Shown piece by piece: positions 17,176 to 27,875 of a stretch of 64,000 nucleotides of DNA. The stretch comes from an uncultured Bacteroidales bacterium (GTDB lineage: Bacteria > Bacteroidota > Bacteroidia > Bacteroidales > P3). The stretch spans positions 1 to 64,000 of the forward strand of contig ONUE01000002.1 of the NCBI GenBank assembly GCA_900320975.1, in the 5' to 3' direction. Every line of letters starts with the position of its first letter. Position 1 is the stretch's first letter. A program made the position numbers and the translations under genes. The notes under the pieces are model-generated. The model worked only from the letters and a program-made list of their open reading frames with translations. It made no database searches and had not been told where the DNA came from.

Positions 17176-19305
17176 ATGAAAAGAATTATCCTTACGCTGT
17201 TAGCAGTGAGCCTTTTAGCCACAGTGTCGGCGCAGTCGGCAAAATGCGGCATAGACACCAAAGCCCTTGTGCGCGAAGAGATGGCGGCTGGAGCGCAGAG
17301 CATCAGCTTCCTCGTCAAGATGGTGCCCAACTACAACCGCGACGTGTTCGAGAAAGCGGGTGTCATCATCGGTGGACAGGCTGGCCAGATTGTCACAATG
17401 CGCGTCCCCGTGGAGAGCCTCGGCTTGCTGGAGAGCAACAAGGAAGTGATACAGTACAGCATATCGCACCACATAGCGGCAATCGACTGTGACAGGGCCC
17501 GCGCCGACACGCGCGCCGACAGCGTGCAGAACGGCCTCGGCCTGCCCGACGGCCTTAAGTTCGACGGCGCCGGCGTGTATATCGGCATCACCGACTGGGG
17601 CTTCGACTACTCGCACCCCAACTACAACGGCCAGGGGGCCAGCAACTGGCGCCTCGACCGCGCCTGGGACCATTTCAAGCTCAGCGGTCCCGCCCCCGCA
17701 GGCTTCACCTACGGCACCGAGACTGTCACCCCCTATGACCTCAGCGACGCCCATGGCGACACCTCCAACCTCTATGGCTACGGCACCCACGGCACCCATG
17801 TGGCCGGCATAGCCTCCGGAAAGGGCAAGGCCGGCCAGTATCGCGGCATGGCCCCCGGCGCCCGTCTGCTCTTCAGCTCCTTCGGCCTCGGCGAGGCAGA
17901 ATGGATGGACGCCGCGACATGGATGTACCGCGTGGCGAAAGAGCAAGGCAAGCGCATCGTCATCAACAGCAGCTGGGGCATGTACTCCTTCAGCACCCTC
18001 GACGGCACTTCGCTGCTCTCGGAGGCCATCAACAGCCTCTCCGACTCCGGTGTGGTGTTCTGCACCAGCGCCGGCAACAACGGCGACGCCAACTTCCACG
18101 TAAGCAAGACCTTTGTGGACACTGTGGCCGACACGCTGCGCACCTTGGTCATTGCCGCCAGCGATATCTACGCAATAGACGAGACCGGCCAGGCGCTCAT
18201 CATGTGGGGCGAAGCTGGCAACGACTTCCAGGCCACCGTTCGCATCAAGAACGGCAGCAACATCTGGACAGGCACCTTCTACAGCACCGCCGTTGACACG
18301 GTAATCTACGACACTATGCTCTGCGGCGACGATACCGTCAGCTGGCGCGTGATGATGGAGCACAGCAACCCCCAGGACGGACGTCCGCACATGCAGCTCG
18401 ACCTCAACAAGACACGCCTTGAGAAGCAGCTGTTCATCACCGCAGAGAACGGCACGGTGCACGCCTGGAACGTAGCCAACAAGCAGAACCACGCCGGCAA
18501 CGAAGGCTGCTACTTCTTGAGCGAAGGACGCACCGGCTTCACGGACGGCGACAACTACTACGGCATCGGCGAACCGGCCTGCGCCGCCAAGTGCATCAGC
18601 GTGGCTGCCCACTCGGCCGACTCATGGAACACCAGCACCCACGTATGGAGACCAGGCGACCATGCCAGCTTCACCAGCTACGGCCCACTCATCGACGGCT
18701 CGCAGAAGCCCGAGATCTCAGCTCCCGGTGTAGGCGTGGTGTCGTCTATCAGCGTATGGTCCACCGACAGCCGCAACAGCGCCAGCGAAAGCCTTATGGA
18801 CCTCACCATCGACGGTCGCACCTACCGCTGGGCTTCCATGAGCGGCACATCGATGTCGTGCCCTGTGGTCACCGGCATCACCGCCCTCATCCTGCAGGCC
18901 AACCCCGACATCAGCGTCGACGCCCTGCGCCGCCTCATCACCAGCACCGCCCGCAACGATGAGAAGACCGGCCCGCTGGTGGCCAACGACAGCGCCGACC
19001 TGCGCTGGGGCTGGGGCAAGATTGACGCCCTGCGCGCCGTCAATGCCGCCATTGAATCAGTGAGCATCCAGCAGGCCGAGAAATACCGCCTGCCCCTGCA
19101 CGTATATCCCAACCCCGCCACCGGCAAGCTGACGCTCAACACCGGCTGTGGCGAACAGATGACAGCAGAAATACTCTCCGTCGACGGCCGCACCGTCATG
19201 CAGATGCCCGTCACCAAAGAAGCTACCATCGACGTCAGCTGCTGGCCTAAAGGCGTCTATATCCTCCGCGTAGGCTCCCGTACCGAGAAAATCATAGTCC
19301 GATAG
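17176..19305 (+). CDS. Secreted subtilisin-like serine protease (S8) with T9SS sorting domain
   Basis: Signal peptide MKRIILTLLAVSLLATVSAQ. The catalytic triad is visible: Asp140 (GITDWGFDYSHPN), His205 (GTHGTHVAGIASG) and Ser559 (SMSGTSMSCPVVTG). The oxyanion Asn lies in FCTSAGNNGDANF. An insert of about 150 residues (roughly 330-460) separates the His and Ser regions. The C-terminal 80 residues form a T9SS type-A sorting domain (LHVYPNPATGKLTL, GVYILRVGSRTEKIIVR). The protein is probably exported by Sec, then secreted by T9SS and attached to the surface or released. The start is chosen at the signal-peptide Met, not the upstream in-frame start at 17149. The next gene follows after 2 bp. Confidence 0.93.
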   Translation: MKRIILTLLAVSLLATVSAQSAKCGIDTKALVREEMAAGAQSISFLVKMVPNYNRDVFEKAGVIIGGQAGQIVTMRVPVESLGLLESNKEVIQYSISHHIAAIDCDRARADTRADSVQNGLGLPDGLKFDGAGVYIGITDWGFDYSHPNYNGQGASNWRLDRAWDHFKLSGPAPAGFTYGTETVTPYDLSDAHGDTSNLYGYGTHGTHVAGIASGKGKAGQYRGMAPGARLLFSSFGLGEAEWMDAATWMYRVAKEQGKRIVINSSWGMYSFSTLDGTSLLSEAINSLSDSGVVFCTSAGNNGDANFHVSKTFVDTVADTLRTLVIAASDIYAIDETGQALIMWGEAGNDFQATVRIKNGSNIWTGTFYSTAVDTVIYDTMLCGDDTVSWRVMMEHSNPQDGRPHMQLDLNKTRLEKQLFITAENGTVHAWNVANKQNHAGNEGCYFLSEGRTGFTDGDNYYGIGEPACAAKCISVAAHSADSWNTSTHVWRPGDHASFTSYGPLIDGSQKPEISAPGVGVVSSISVWSTDSRNSASESLMDLTIDGRTYRWASMSGTSMSCPVVTGITALILQANPDISVDALRRLITSTARNDEKTGPLVANDSADLRWGWGKIDALRAVNAAIESVSIQQAEKYRLPLHVYPNPATGKLTLNTGCGEQMTAEILSVDGRTVMQMPVTKEATIDVSCWPKGVYILRVGSRTEKIIVR

Positions 19306-19307
19306 CA

Positions 19308-20297
19308 ATGATTAACCTCTTCCGCAAAAATATGGCCGTGCAGGTGCTGCTCATTCTCGTAGCACTGGTGCTGCTGTGGCTGCGCCCGCTGATAACACCG
19401 CCACCCATGCCCGCCGCCGACACCGACGGTATACTCTATACGATGCTGCACTCAGCACTCTCCACAGTGCCGCTCCTGGCGGTAATCATCGCCATGCTAC
19501 TCGTGCTTGCCGAAGGCGTGCTGCTCAACATACTGCTCTCCGACATGGGCCTCGTGCCGCAGACCACACTGCTGCCCACGCTCCTCTACATCATAATGAT
19601 GAGCGCCCCTGCCACCACCATCACCCCCATACTGCTTGTCAACGCCGCCCTCATCACCTGTGTCCACCTGCTCATGTTGCGCGGCACCCTGCTGACCATC
19701 CCCGCCAGCCGCATCTGCAGCGTCACGGCATTGATAGGACTCTGCACCCTCTTCTACATTCCCGCGCTGGCGCTCATCGTCAGCTACCTGTTCGTGGCCA
19801 TCAGCTTCCGCCTCTACAACTGGCGCGACATCGTGTCACTGCTGCTGGGCTTTTTCGCACCCTATGTGCTGTTCGTCACCATCCTCTTCCTGACCGACAA
19901 CCTGTCGGCATGGTGGAGCACCACGGCAGATTCCATCGGCCGCCTCTCCTTCTCCATCGAGACCGTGGAGACCCTGCCGCTCATAGCCAACATTATCCTG
20001 GCCCTTGTTGCTGTGGCTTCGATATTCACGCTCTGGAGCAAACTCGGCGAGCACCCTGTGCTGTGGCAGAAGAACGCCTCCTCCGTGATGCTCCTCACTA
20101 TCGGTGGCATCATCATGCTCTTCCACACGCATATACTGCCCATCGACCACTCCGTCTTCGCCATTCCCTTCGCGCTGTGCGGCACCCACATGATACTGCC
20201 ACGCCGCAACGTCAGCATAATAGGCCGCCGCAAACAGCACCTGTGGATATACGACATCATCCTCATACTAACCCTTGCCGCCGCCTTCGTATGCTGA
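19308..20297 (+). CDS. Polytopic membrane protein, DUF6427-like
   Basis: 329 residues with about nine or ten hydrophobic segments and hardly any soluble part. It starts MINLFRKNMAVQVLLILVAL and resembles the Bacteroidota DUF6427 family in length and overall pattern; the assignment is tentative. Function unknown. It starts 2 bp after the protease stop and overlaps rnhB by 7 bp, so it is part of one long operon, but the neighbours do not point to one pathway. Confidence 0.6.
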   Translation: MINLFRKNMAVQVLLILVALVLLWLRPLITPPPMPAADTDGILYTMLHSALSTVPLLAVIIAMLLVLAEGVLLNILLSDMGLVPQTTLLPTLLYIIMMSAPATTITPILLVNAALITCVHLLMLRGTLLTIPASRICSVTALIGLCTLFYIPALALIVSYLFVAISFRLYNWRDIVSLLLGFFAPYVLFVTILFLTDNLSAWWSTTADSIGRLSFSIETVETLPLIANIILALVAVASIFTLWSKLGEHPVLWQKNASSVMLLTIGGIIMLFHTHILPIDHSVFAIPFALCGTHMILPRRNVSIIGRRKQHLWIYDIILILTLAAAFVC

Positions 20298-20890
20298 AGC
20301 CTTGGCTCATAGAAGGGCGCCGCGAAGCGGGATGCGACGAGGCCGGGCGCGGCCCTCTGGCAGGGCCTGTGGTGGCAGCTGCCGTCATACTGCCCCCCGA
20401 CTACAGCAATGCCACGCTCAACGACTCCAAGCAGCTCACCGAGCGCCAGCGCAACCTGCTGCGTGCCGACATCGAGGCCAACGCCCTCGCCTGGGCTGTG
20501 GCCATAGTGAGCCCCGAGGAGATTGACCGCCTCAACATACTGCATGCCTCGACCCACGCCATGTGCATGGCCGTGCAGCAGCTCAAAGGTCCCAAGCCCG
20601 ACTTCCTGCTCATCGACGGCAACCGCTTCTACAACGAGACCGACATACCATACCAGACCTTTGTCAAAGGCGACGCCACCTTCATGAGCATCGCCGCCGC
20701 CAGCGTCCTCGCCAAGACCCACCGCGACGAACTCATGGTGCGCCTCCACGAAGAATACCCCGCCTACGGGTGGGACCGCAACAAAGGCTACCCCACTATG
20801 GAGCACTACGACGCCATAGAGCGCTTCGGTGTCACACCGCATCACCGCCGCTCCTTCACCCTATACAGACAACATTCATTATTCGAATAG
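20291..20890 (+). CDS. rnhB: Ribonuclease HII
   Basis: Endonuclease that removes ribonucleotides from RNA-DNA hybrids. Active-site motif GCDEAGRGPLAGPVVAAAVI (14-33) carries the first acidic pair, then LNDSKQLTERQR, FLLIDGN with a further Asp, and SIAAASVLAKTHRDELM. The family C-terminus is complete (YPAYGWDRNKGYPTMEHYDAI, GVTPHHRRSF). 199 residues, normal. The start ATG at 20291 overlaps the previous stop. The frame is open much further upstream, but only as an out-of-frame reading of the preceding gene. Confidence 0.95.
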   Translation: MLKPWLIEGRREAGCDEAGRGPLAGPVVAAAVILPPDYSNATLNDSKQLTERQRNLLRADIEANALAWAVAIVSPEEIDRLNILHASTHAMCMAVQQLKGPKPDFLLIDGNRFYNETDIPYQTFVKGDATFMSIAAASVLAKTHRDELMVRLHEEYPAYGWDRNKGYPTMEHYDAIERFGVTPHHRRSFTLYRQHSLFE

Positions 20891-20893
20891 ACC

Positions 20894-21439
20894 ATGTTAG
20901 AATTCATCAAAGAGATACGCCGCCGCAACATCATTCGCGACCTCAAGGCCGCACCGCGCGAGAAGAAGATCGACAACCTCGAAGAGGTCCGCACCATAGG
21001 CCTCATCTGCCGCCTCTGCGACGAGGAGTCCTGGAATATCCTCCTCCACTTCACCAAAGTCATGGAGAGCCAGGGCAAGAGTGTCCATATCATGGCCCTG
21101 CTGTCCAAGGACCAGAACCTGGGCTTCGTGGTGACCCACAAGAGTACCTACATCTGCCGCAGCAAGAGCGACATCAACTTCTGGGGGCTCCCCTCGGACG
21201 ACAGCATACGTCCCTTCACCGAGCGCCACTACGACCTGCTCATCGACACCATCGGCGACGAGAACTTCTTCGCCCAGTACATAGCCTTGCGCACCGACGC
21301 CAGCCTCAAGGTGGTCTACGCCACCCCGTCGGAAGACCCGTCGGAGGTCTTCGACCTCATCATCCGCGGCGACGGCCAGGTGGAGCTCAAGGACTTCTTC
21401 AACAACATCGTCAAATATCTCAGCAAGATACAGAAATGA
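20894..21439 (+). CDS. DUF6913-like small protein upstream of dapA
   Basis: 181-residue soluble protein without signal peptide. It starts MLEFIKEIRRRNIIRDLK and has TIGLICRLCDEESWNILLHF, FWGLPSD and YDLLIDTIGDENFFAQYIAL. The pattern fits the Bacteroidota DUF6913 family, often found just before dapA. No catalytic motif is evident and function is unknown. The stop overlaps the dapA start as ATGA, so translation of the two is probably coupled. Confidence 0.65.
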   Translation: MLEFIKEIRRRNIIRDLKAAPREKKIDNLEEVRTIGLICRLCDEESWNILLHFTKVMESQGKSVHIMALLSKDQNLGFVVTHKSTYICRSKSDINFWGLPSDDSIRPFTERHYDLLIDTIGDENFFAQYIALRTDASLKVVYATPSEDPSEVFDLIIRGDGQVELKDFFNNIVKYLSKIQK

Positions 21440-22326
21440 AACAACCTCTTTTCACAGGCACCGGCGTGGCCCTCATCACGCCCTTCCGCCGCGGCGGTGA
21501 GACCGTCGACTTCACCAAACTCGAGGCCCTCATCGAGCATATCATCGCCTCTGGCGTAGACTATATCGTTGCCCTCGGCACCACCAGCGAGGCCGCCACC
21601 ATGACCGACAGCGAGCGCGCCGCCGTGCTCGAGTTCATCGTCGAGACCGTCAACGGACGCCTGCCCATCATGCTCGGCCTCGGCGGCAACAACACCCTCG
21701 CCCTCTCCGAGACCATAGCACGCACCAACTTCGAAGGCATCGGCGGACTCCTTTCCGTCACCCCCTACTACAATAAGCCCAACCAGCGCGGCATCATGGC
21801 GCACTACCGTATCGTGGCCGAGACCTCACCGGTACCCGTCATCATGTACAACGTGCCTGGCCGCACCGGCGTCAACATCAGCGCCGAGACAGCCTTAGCC
21901 ATCGCCAACGAATGTCCCAACATCATAGGCATCAAGGAAGCCTCCGGCAACATCATGCAGGTCATGGAACTGCTGCGCAACCGTCCCGCCGGCTTCCGCG
22001 TCATCAGCGGCGACGACGCCCTCACCTACCCCATGCTCACCCTCGGCGCCGACGGCGTCATCTCCGTCATCGCCAACGCCCTGCCAAAGGAGACCTCCGA
22101 CATGGTACGCTTCGCCCTCAAGGGCGACTTCAAGCACGCCCTGCCGCTGCACTACCGTATGCTGCCCCTGATGCACGCCATCTTCGACGAGGGCAACCCC
22201 ACCGGCATCAAGGCCCTCCTCGAGGCACAGGGCAGCATCACCAACACCCTGCGCCTGCCGCTGGTCAAAGCCTCCAAACAGCTCACTAACAAGATAGCCA
22301 CCCTATACAATGAATTTGGAGCCTAA
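21436..22326 (+). CDS. dapA: 4-hydroxy-tetrahydrodipicolinate synthase
   Basis: Condenses pyruvate with aspartate semialdehyde at the branch point to diaminopimelate and lysine. Class I aldolase TIM barrel: GTTSEAATMTDSER (48-61) with the TT catalytic pair, YYNKPNQRGIMAHY, YNVPGRTG with the catalytic Tyr138, and the Schiff-base Lys167 in GIKEASGN. 296 residues, normal. The ATG at 21436 overlaps the upstream stop. The stop lies inside the start of the polyprenyl synthetase gene. Confidence 0.96.
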   Translation: MKQPLFTGTGVALITPFRRGGETVDFTKLEALIEHIIASGVDYIVALGTTSEAATMTDSERAAVLEFIVETVNGRLPIMLGLGGNNTLALSETIARTNFEGIGGLLSVTPYYNKPNQRGIMAHYRIVAETSPVPVIMYNVPGRTGVNISAETALAIANECPNIIGIKEASGNIMQVMELLRNRPAGFRVISGDDALTYPMLTLGADGVISVIANALPKETSDMVRFALKGDFKHALPLHYRMLPLMHAIFDEGNPTGIKALLEAQGSITNTLRLPLVKASKQLTNKIATLYNEFGA

Positions 22327-23005
22327 ACTCGAGCAGGTACGCCAGGAATACGTGAGTCGCCTCACTAAGCAGTGCCATGACTCGGCCCTGCCCGAGGTGC
22401 TCCGCCATATCACCGCCCGCACCGGCAAGATGCTGCGCCCGCGGCTCACCCTCCTCGCCGCCGCCACCCTCGGCGACGAATGCTTCAACTCGCGCCGCAC
22501 GCTGCTCCTCGCCACCGCCATGGAGATGCTGCACAACGCCTCGCTGCTGCACGACGACATCATAGACCGCGCCGACACCCGCCGCGGACAGCCCTCCGTC
22601 AACGCCCGCTGGGGCAACGCCACCGCCGTCCTCGTAGGCGACTACCTCCTCGCCCAGGTCATGCACCTCCTCGACGAGGCCGACGACCGCGTCGCCACAC
22701 GCCTCGTCAACCGCACCGTCATCGAGATGGTCGAGTCCGAACTCCTCCAGCAGAAGGCACTCAAGCACTCAAGCAATCAAGCAATCAAGCAATATCTGGC
22801 AATCATCGACGGCAAGACCGCGCGCCTCTTCGCCACCGCCTGCGCCATCGGCAACCCCCTCTACGAGGACTTCGGCCTCCACTACGGACGCCTCTTCCAG
22901 ATGCGCGACGACATAGCCGACGGCGAGGCCCCCGACTTCGTCAACCAACTCATCGAACAAGAAACGCAAGAATTAAACAACCTGCAATACAAACTTTCAA
23001 TATGA
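22310..23005 (+). CDS. Short polyprenyl diphosphate synthetase
   Basis: Trans-prenyltransferase that lengthens isoprenoid diphosphates, probably for quinone side chains. The first Asp-rich motif is HDDIIDRADTRRGQPSVN (81-98) and the second is FQMRDDIADGE (196-206). After the second motif only about 25 residues remain, against about 100 in normal members of 320 residues, so the C-terminal helices are missing. Residues about 149-161 (KALKHSSNQAIKQ) come from an in-frame 8-mer repeat array. Both features may harm activity; it may instead be a naturally short variant. It overlaps dapA upstream and the TlpA gene downstream (ATGA). Confidence 0.8.
   Translation: MNLEPKLEQVRQEYVSRLTKQCHDSALPEVLRHITARTGKMLRPRLTLLAAATLGDECFNSRRTLLLATAMEMLHNASLLHDDIIDRADTRRGQPSVNARWGNATAVLVGDYLLAQVMHLLDEADDRVATRLVNRTVIEMVESELLQQKALKHSSNQAIKQYLAIIDGKTARLFATACAIGNPLYEDFGLHYGRLFQMRDDIADGEAPDFVNQLIEQETQELNNLQYKLSI
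22758..22793. repeat. 8-mer tandem array inside the polyprenyl synthetase gene
   Basis: CAAGCACT followed by three CAAGCAAT units, plus a partial first unit. It is in frame and encodes LKHSSNQAIKQ. Confidence 0.85.
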
Positions 23006-23496
23006 AGAAGCTTCTCCTCACCTTAGCCGGCATCGTCCTTGCCGCAGGCCTCATGGCACAGAACGCCAAGATGCCGCAGAACATCACCCTCAAGACCGTC
23101 GACGGCCAGACCGTCCAGTCGTCGGCAATCCAGAACGACGGCAAGCCCGTCATCATCAGCTTCTGGGCCACCTGGTGCAAGCCCTGCAACCGCGAGCTCA
23201 ACAACATCAAGGAGGTCTACGAAGAGTGGCAGGAAGAGACCGGCGTCAAACTCGTGGCCATCAGCATCGATGACTCGCGTAGCGTCAACAAAGTCAAGCC
23301 CCACGTGGACAGCAACGAATGGCCCTACGAAGTCTACCTCGACCAGAACAGCGACCTCAAACGCGCCATGGGAGTGGTCAACGTGCCGCACACCTTCGTC
23401 ATCAATTCCGAGGGTGAAATTGTATGGCAACACGCTGGCTACCAGGATGGTGCAGAAGAAGAGACCATAGAAGAGGTGCGTAACCTGCTGAAATAA
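23002..23496 (+). CDS. TlpA-like periplasmic thioredoxin
   Basis: 164-residue exported thioredoxin-fold protein. Signal peptide MKKLLLTLAGIVLAAGLMAQ, then the redox site SFWATWCKPCNRELNNIK (53-70), a VAISIDDS strand, and the cis-Pro loop GVVNVPHTFVIN. It probably reduces or resolves disulfides in periplasmic proteins. The ATG overlaps the preceding stop (ATGA), which fixes the start. The longer open frame upstream is only the shadow of the synthetase gene. Confidence 0.92.
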   Translation: MKKLLLTLAGIVLAAGLMAQNAKMPQNITLKTVDGQTVQSSAIQNDGKPVIISFWATWCKPCNRELNNIKEVYEEWQEETGVKLVAISIDDSRSVNKVKPHVDSNEWPYEVYLDQNSDLKRAMGVVNVPHTFVINSEGEIVWQHAGYQDGAEEETIEEVRNLLK

Positions 23497-23530
23497 AGCC
23501 CTTTGTACCACCCCGCTCCGTCCCCCCTCC

Positions 23531-23581
23531 GTCCCCGCTCCGACTGTTCTACGGTTTTTAGTCGGAGAACACTCGGAGCGG
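23531..23581. repeat. Degenerate copy of the palindrome family (copy 3)
   Basis: CCGCTCCGA (23535-23543) pairs with TCGGAGCGG (23573-23581), and CTCCGAC pairs with GTCGGAG. One GTTCTACGGTT unit at 23546-23556 and C/T- then G/A-rich flanks tie it to the family. It lies between the TlpA gene and tsaD, both on plus. Confidence 0.6.
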
Positions 23582-23645
23582 AGGCGGTGAGGATACGGAG
23601 GGGATCCGTGGCGACAGATGAGGACAAAACAGACTAACTAACACA

Positions 23646-24647
23646 ATGACAACTATATTAGCCATCGAATCGAGCTGCGACGACACATCGGCGGCAGTAC
23701 TGCGCGACCGCGTGGTGCTGAGCAACGTCATCGCCAGCCAGAAGGTGCACGAGCAATACGGCGGCGTGGTGCCCGAGCTGGCCAGCCGCGCCCACCAGCA
23801 GAACATCATCCCCGTGGTCGATGCCGCCATCAAGCAGGCCGGAATCGCTAAGGAGGAGATCGATGCCGTGGGCTTCACCCGCGGGCCGGGACTGCTGGGC
23901 TCGCTGCTTGTGGGCGTCAGCTTCGCCAAGAGCTTCGCCACAGCCATCGACCGCCCCCTGATAGAGGTCAACCATCTGCAGGCCCATGTGCTGAGCCACT
24001 TCATCGACCGCGGCGAGCCGATGCCGCAGTTCCCGTTTATCTGCCTGCTGGTCAGCGGCGGACACACACAGATACTGCTGCTCAAGGACTACTTCGACAT
24101 CGAGTGCCTCGGCACCACCATCGACGACGCAGCTGGTGAAGCCATCGACAAGGCCGCCAAGATCATGGACCTCGGCTACCCGGGAGGTCCCGTCATCGAC
24201 CGGCTGGCCAAGGATGGCGACGCCAACGCCTACCGCTTCGCCACACCGCATATCGCGGGCTACGACTACTCGTTCTCCGGCATCAAGACCTCGTTCCTCT
24301 ACTTCCTGCGCGACCGCCTGAAGGAAGACCCCGACTTCATCGAGCACCACAAGGCCGACCTCTGCGCCAGCATCCAGAAGACCATAGTGGACTTCCTGCT
24401 GAAGAAGGTGGAGCGCGCGGCAATAGACCACAAGGTGCGCCAGCTGGCCATAGCCGGTGGCGTGAGCGCCAACAGCCTGCTGCGCAGCGAGCTGCAGCGC
24501 ATCTGCCAGAAACACCACTGGCAGGCCTTCATACCGCCCTTCAGCTTCTGCACCGACAACGCCGCCATGGTGGCCATAGCAGCCCACTTCAAATACCAGC
24601 GCGGCGAATACGCCGACATATCGTTACCTCCATACACGAGAAGTTAA
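23646..24647 (+). CDS. tsaD: tRNA N6-threonylcarbamoyladenosine synthase subunit TsaD
   Basis: Transfers the threonylcarbamoyl group to A37 of ANN-decoding tRNAs, with TsaB and TsaE. ASKHA-type protein of 333 residues: IESSCDDTSAAVL (7-19), GFTRGPGLLGSLLVG, metal ligands His110 and His114 in VNHLQAHVLSHF, LVSGGHTQ, DDAAGEAIDKAA, YSFSGIKTS, and AIAGGVSANSLLR. Complete and normal. It starts 150 bp after the TlpA gene and the degenerate palindrome. Confidence 0.97.
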   Translation: MTTILAIESSCDDTSAAVLRDRVVLSNVIASQKVHEQYGGVVPELASRAHQQNIIPVVDAAIKQAGIAKEEIDAVGFTRGPGLLGSLLVGVSFAKSFATAIDRPLIEVNHLQAHVLSHFIDRGEPMPQFPFICLLVSGGHTQILLLKDYFDIECLGTTIDDAAGEAIDKAAKIMDLGYPGGPVIDRLAKDGDANAYRFATPHIAGYDYSFSGIKTSFLYFLRDRLKEDPDFIEHHKADLCASIQKTIVDFLLKKVERAAIDHKVRQLAIAGGVSANSLLRSELQRICQKHHWQAFIPPFSFCTDNAAMVAIAAHFKYQRGEYADISLPPYTRS

Positions 24648-24747
24648 AAATGAAAAGTGAAAAGTGAAAAGAAAATAAAACATAGAACATCAAGGCTGGC
24701 AATTTGCGCAAGCCTGCTTTTCACTTTTCATTTTTCACTTTTCACTT
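24648..24747. repeat. Inverted pair of 7-mer arrays at the start of the PorP-like gene
   Basis: Left arm 24648-24671 is GAAAAGT repeats; right arm 24716-24747 is the inverted ACTTTTC form. They flank about 45 bp that holds a smaller inverted pair (AGGCT/AGCCT). The right arm encodes the signal-peptide core of the PorP-like protein. Confidence 0.88.
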
Positions 24748-25638
24748 GCGCTAACGCGCAGGACATCCACTTCTCGATGTTCGACCTCGACCCGCTGCTG
24801 CTTCGGCGCTGTCTACCGCAACCAGTGGGCCTCCGTGAGCACCCCCTTTCAGACCTTCAGCGCCACTGCCGAAGTGGCTTTCTCGCGCAGCCAGCGCAAC
24901 CGCAACGGCCTGAATGGCGGCCTGTGGGTGAGCAACGACCGCGCCGGCACCCTCGGCTACGGCTCCTCCACGGCGTCGGCCATAGTAAGCTACTTCCAAG
25001 GCCTGGGCGACGGCAGCAACATCGTCTCCGTGGGCTTCGAAGCCGGTGTGGGACAGGTGGGCTTCAGCACCGACGGCATCTACATGACCGACGGCACCGA
25101 GAGCTTCAACCGCACCAAGGTGATCTACCCCGCCTTCGGCGCAGGCGTGGCCTGGTATAGTCAGGTCAGCGACGTGCTATACACCAAGCTGGGCGCCTCG
25201 GTGCGCAACATCAACGAGCCCGACATCAGTTACACCGGCATGAGTGCCGACACACGGCTGAGCCGCCGCTTCAACATCTACGGCCGCGCCGAATGGCGTT
25301 TCGTCGACGACTGGGGCCTGCTGCCCGTGGTGGGCTACCAGCGCCAGCGCAACTTCAACGAGCTGGTGTACGGTTGCGACGTACGCTGGTATGTCAACGA
25401 GAGACCGCATGAATACCTGGCCTTCAGCGCCGGCATCATAGGGCGTCACGGCGACGCGGCGGCCATAGACCTCGCCGTACTCTGGCGCCAGTGGACCTTC
25501 GCTTTCTGCTACGACGCCAACATCTCGCGCCTGGCGACGGCAAGCCACACCATAGGAGCCTTCGAGGTGGGCATAGTGTATATGTTGACAAAAGACAACA
25601 AGCGGCAACGCAAAGCCATACAATGCCCGATATTTTAA
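24657..25638 (+). pseudogene. PorP/SprF family type IX secretion membrane protein, frameshifted
   Basis: PorP/SprF proteins are outer-membrane beta barrels that partner the T9SS motor and PorE-type proteins. The reading begins at a GTG at 24657. A signal peptide (AICASLLFTFHFSLFTCANA) precedes QDIHFSMFDLDPLLL, the typical mature start. At about 24803 the frame changes and the family sequence resumes as GAVYRNQWASVSTPFQTFSA, followed by VGFEAGVGQVGF, YTKLGASVRN and a C-terminal barrel strand. The NPALAG-type segment expected between them is missing, so a deletion of a dozen or more codons with a frame change is likely. The second part is open to 25638. A PD40/OmpA-like gene follows 8 bp later, matching known PorP-PorE pairs. 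Confidence 0.75.
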
Positions 25639-25646
25639 ACTAAAAG

Positions 25647-27314
<1,668 letters not shown>

Positions 27315-27386
27315 AAAATATTTTCATTCTCATGTAAGATTTGGACATGTTTTGCGTCATATAGGTGTAGACGAACAAACATCCGA

Positions 27387-27875
27387 ATGAAACAAGACCA
27401 GTTCCTGAACCGCATATTGCCCTTGCAGCCCCGGCTGCAGTTGGTGGCCGAAAGGCTGCTGGGCAGCGAGGCTGAAGCCGAAGACGCGGTGCAGGATGTG
27501 GTCGCCAAACTCTGGGAACGGCGTGCCGAACTCGACCGACTGCTCAATATTGAAGGCTACGTCATGAACACTCTGCGCAACCACTGCCTCATGCTGATAC
27601 GCCACCGGCAGCCCACCGTCAAGGACGAGGTCTTAGCCAACTACAGCGACGACGATGCCGCACGTGATGCCGCACTTTGCGAGGAGCGTGCCGCATTGCT
27701 CGACAGTATGATTGAGCAACTGCCTGCAGTACAACGGCAAGCCGTACAGATGCGCTACATCGACTGTCTGAGCCACGAAGAGATGCAGCAGAGGCTGCAC
27801 ATGTCGTCTAGCAACGTATACACCACGATATCACGCGCCATAAGCACGCTAAAAGCAATGAGCCATGGAAGATAA
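27387..27875 (+). CDS. ECF-type RNA polymerase sigma factor
   Basis: 162-residue sigma-70 family protein of the ECF type. Region 2 is QLVAERLLGSEAEAEDAVQD followed by VVAKLWERRAELDRLLNIEG and YVMNTLRNHCLMLIRHRQ. Region 4 is LPAVQRQAVQMRYIDCLSHE with a helix-turn-helix (MQQRLHMSSSNVYTTISRAI). No region 3, as expected for ECF factors. The stop overlaps the next gene by 11 bp, so the two are coupled, typical for a sigma factor and its regulator. The target genes may include the operon itself. Confidence 0.92.
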   Translation: MKQDQFLNRILPLQPRLQLVAERLLGSEAEAEDAVQDVVAKLWERRAELDRLLNIEGYVMNTLRNHCLMLIRHRQPTVKDEVLANYSDDDAARDAALCEERAALLDSMIEQLPAVQRQAVQMRYIDCLSHEEMQQRLHMSSSNVYTTISRAISTLKAMSHGR

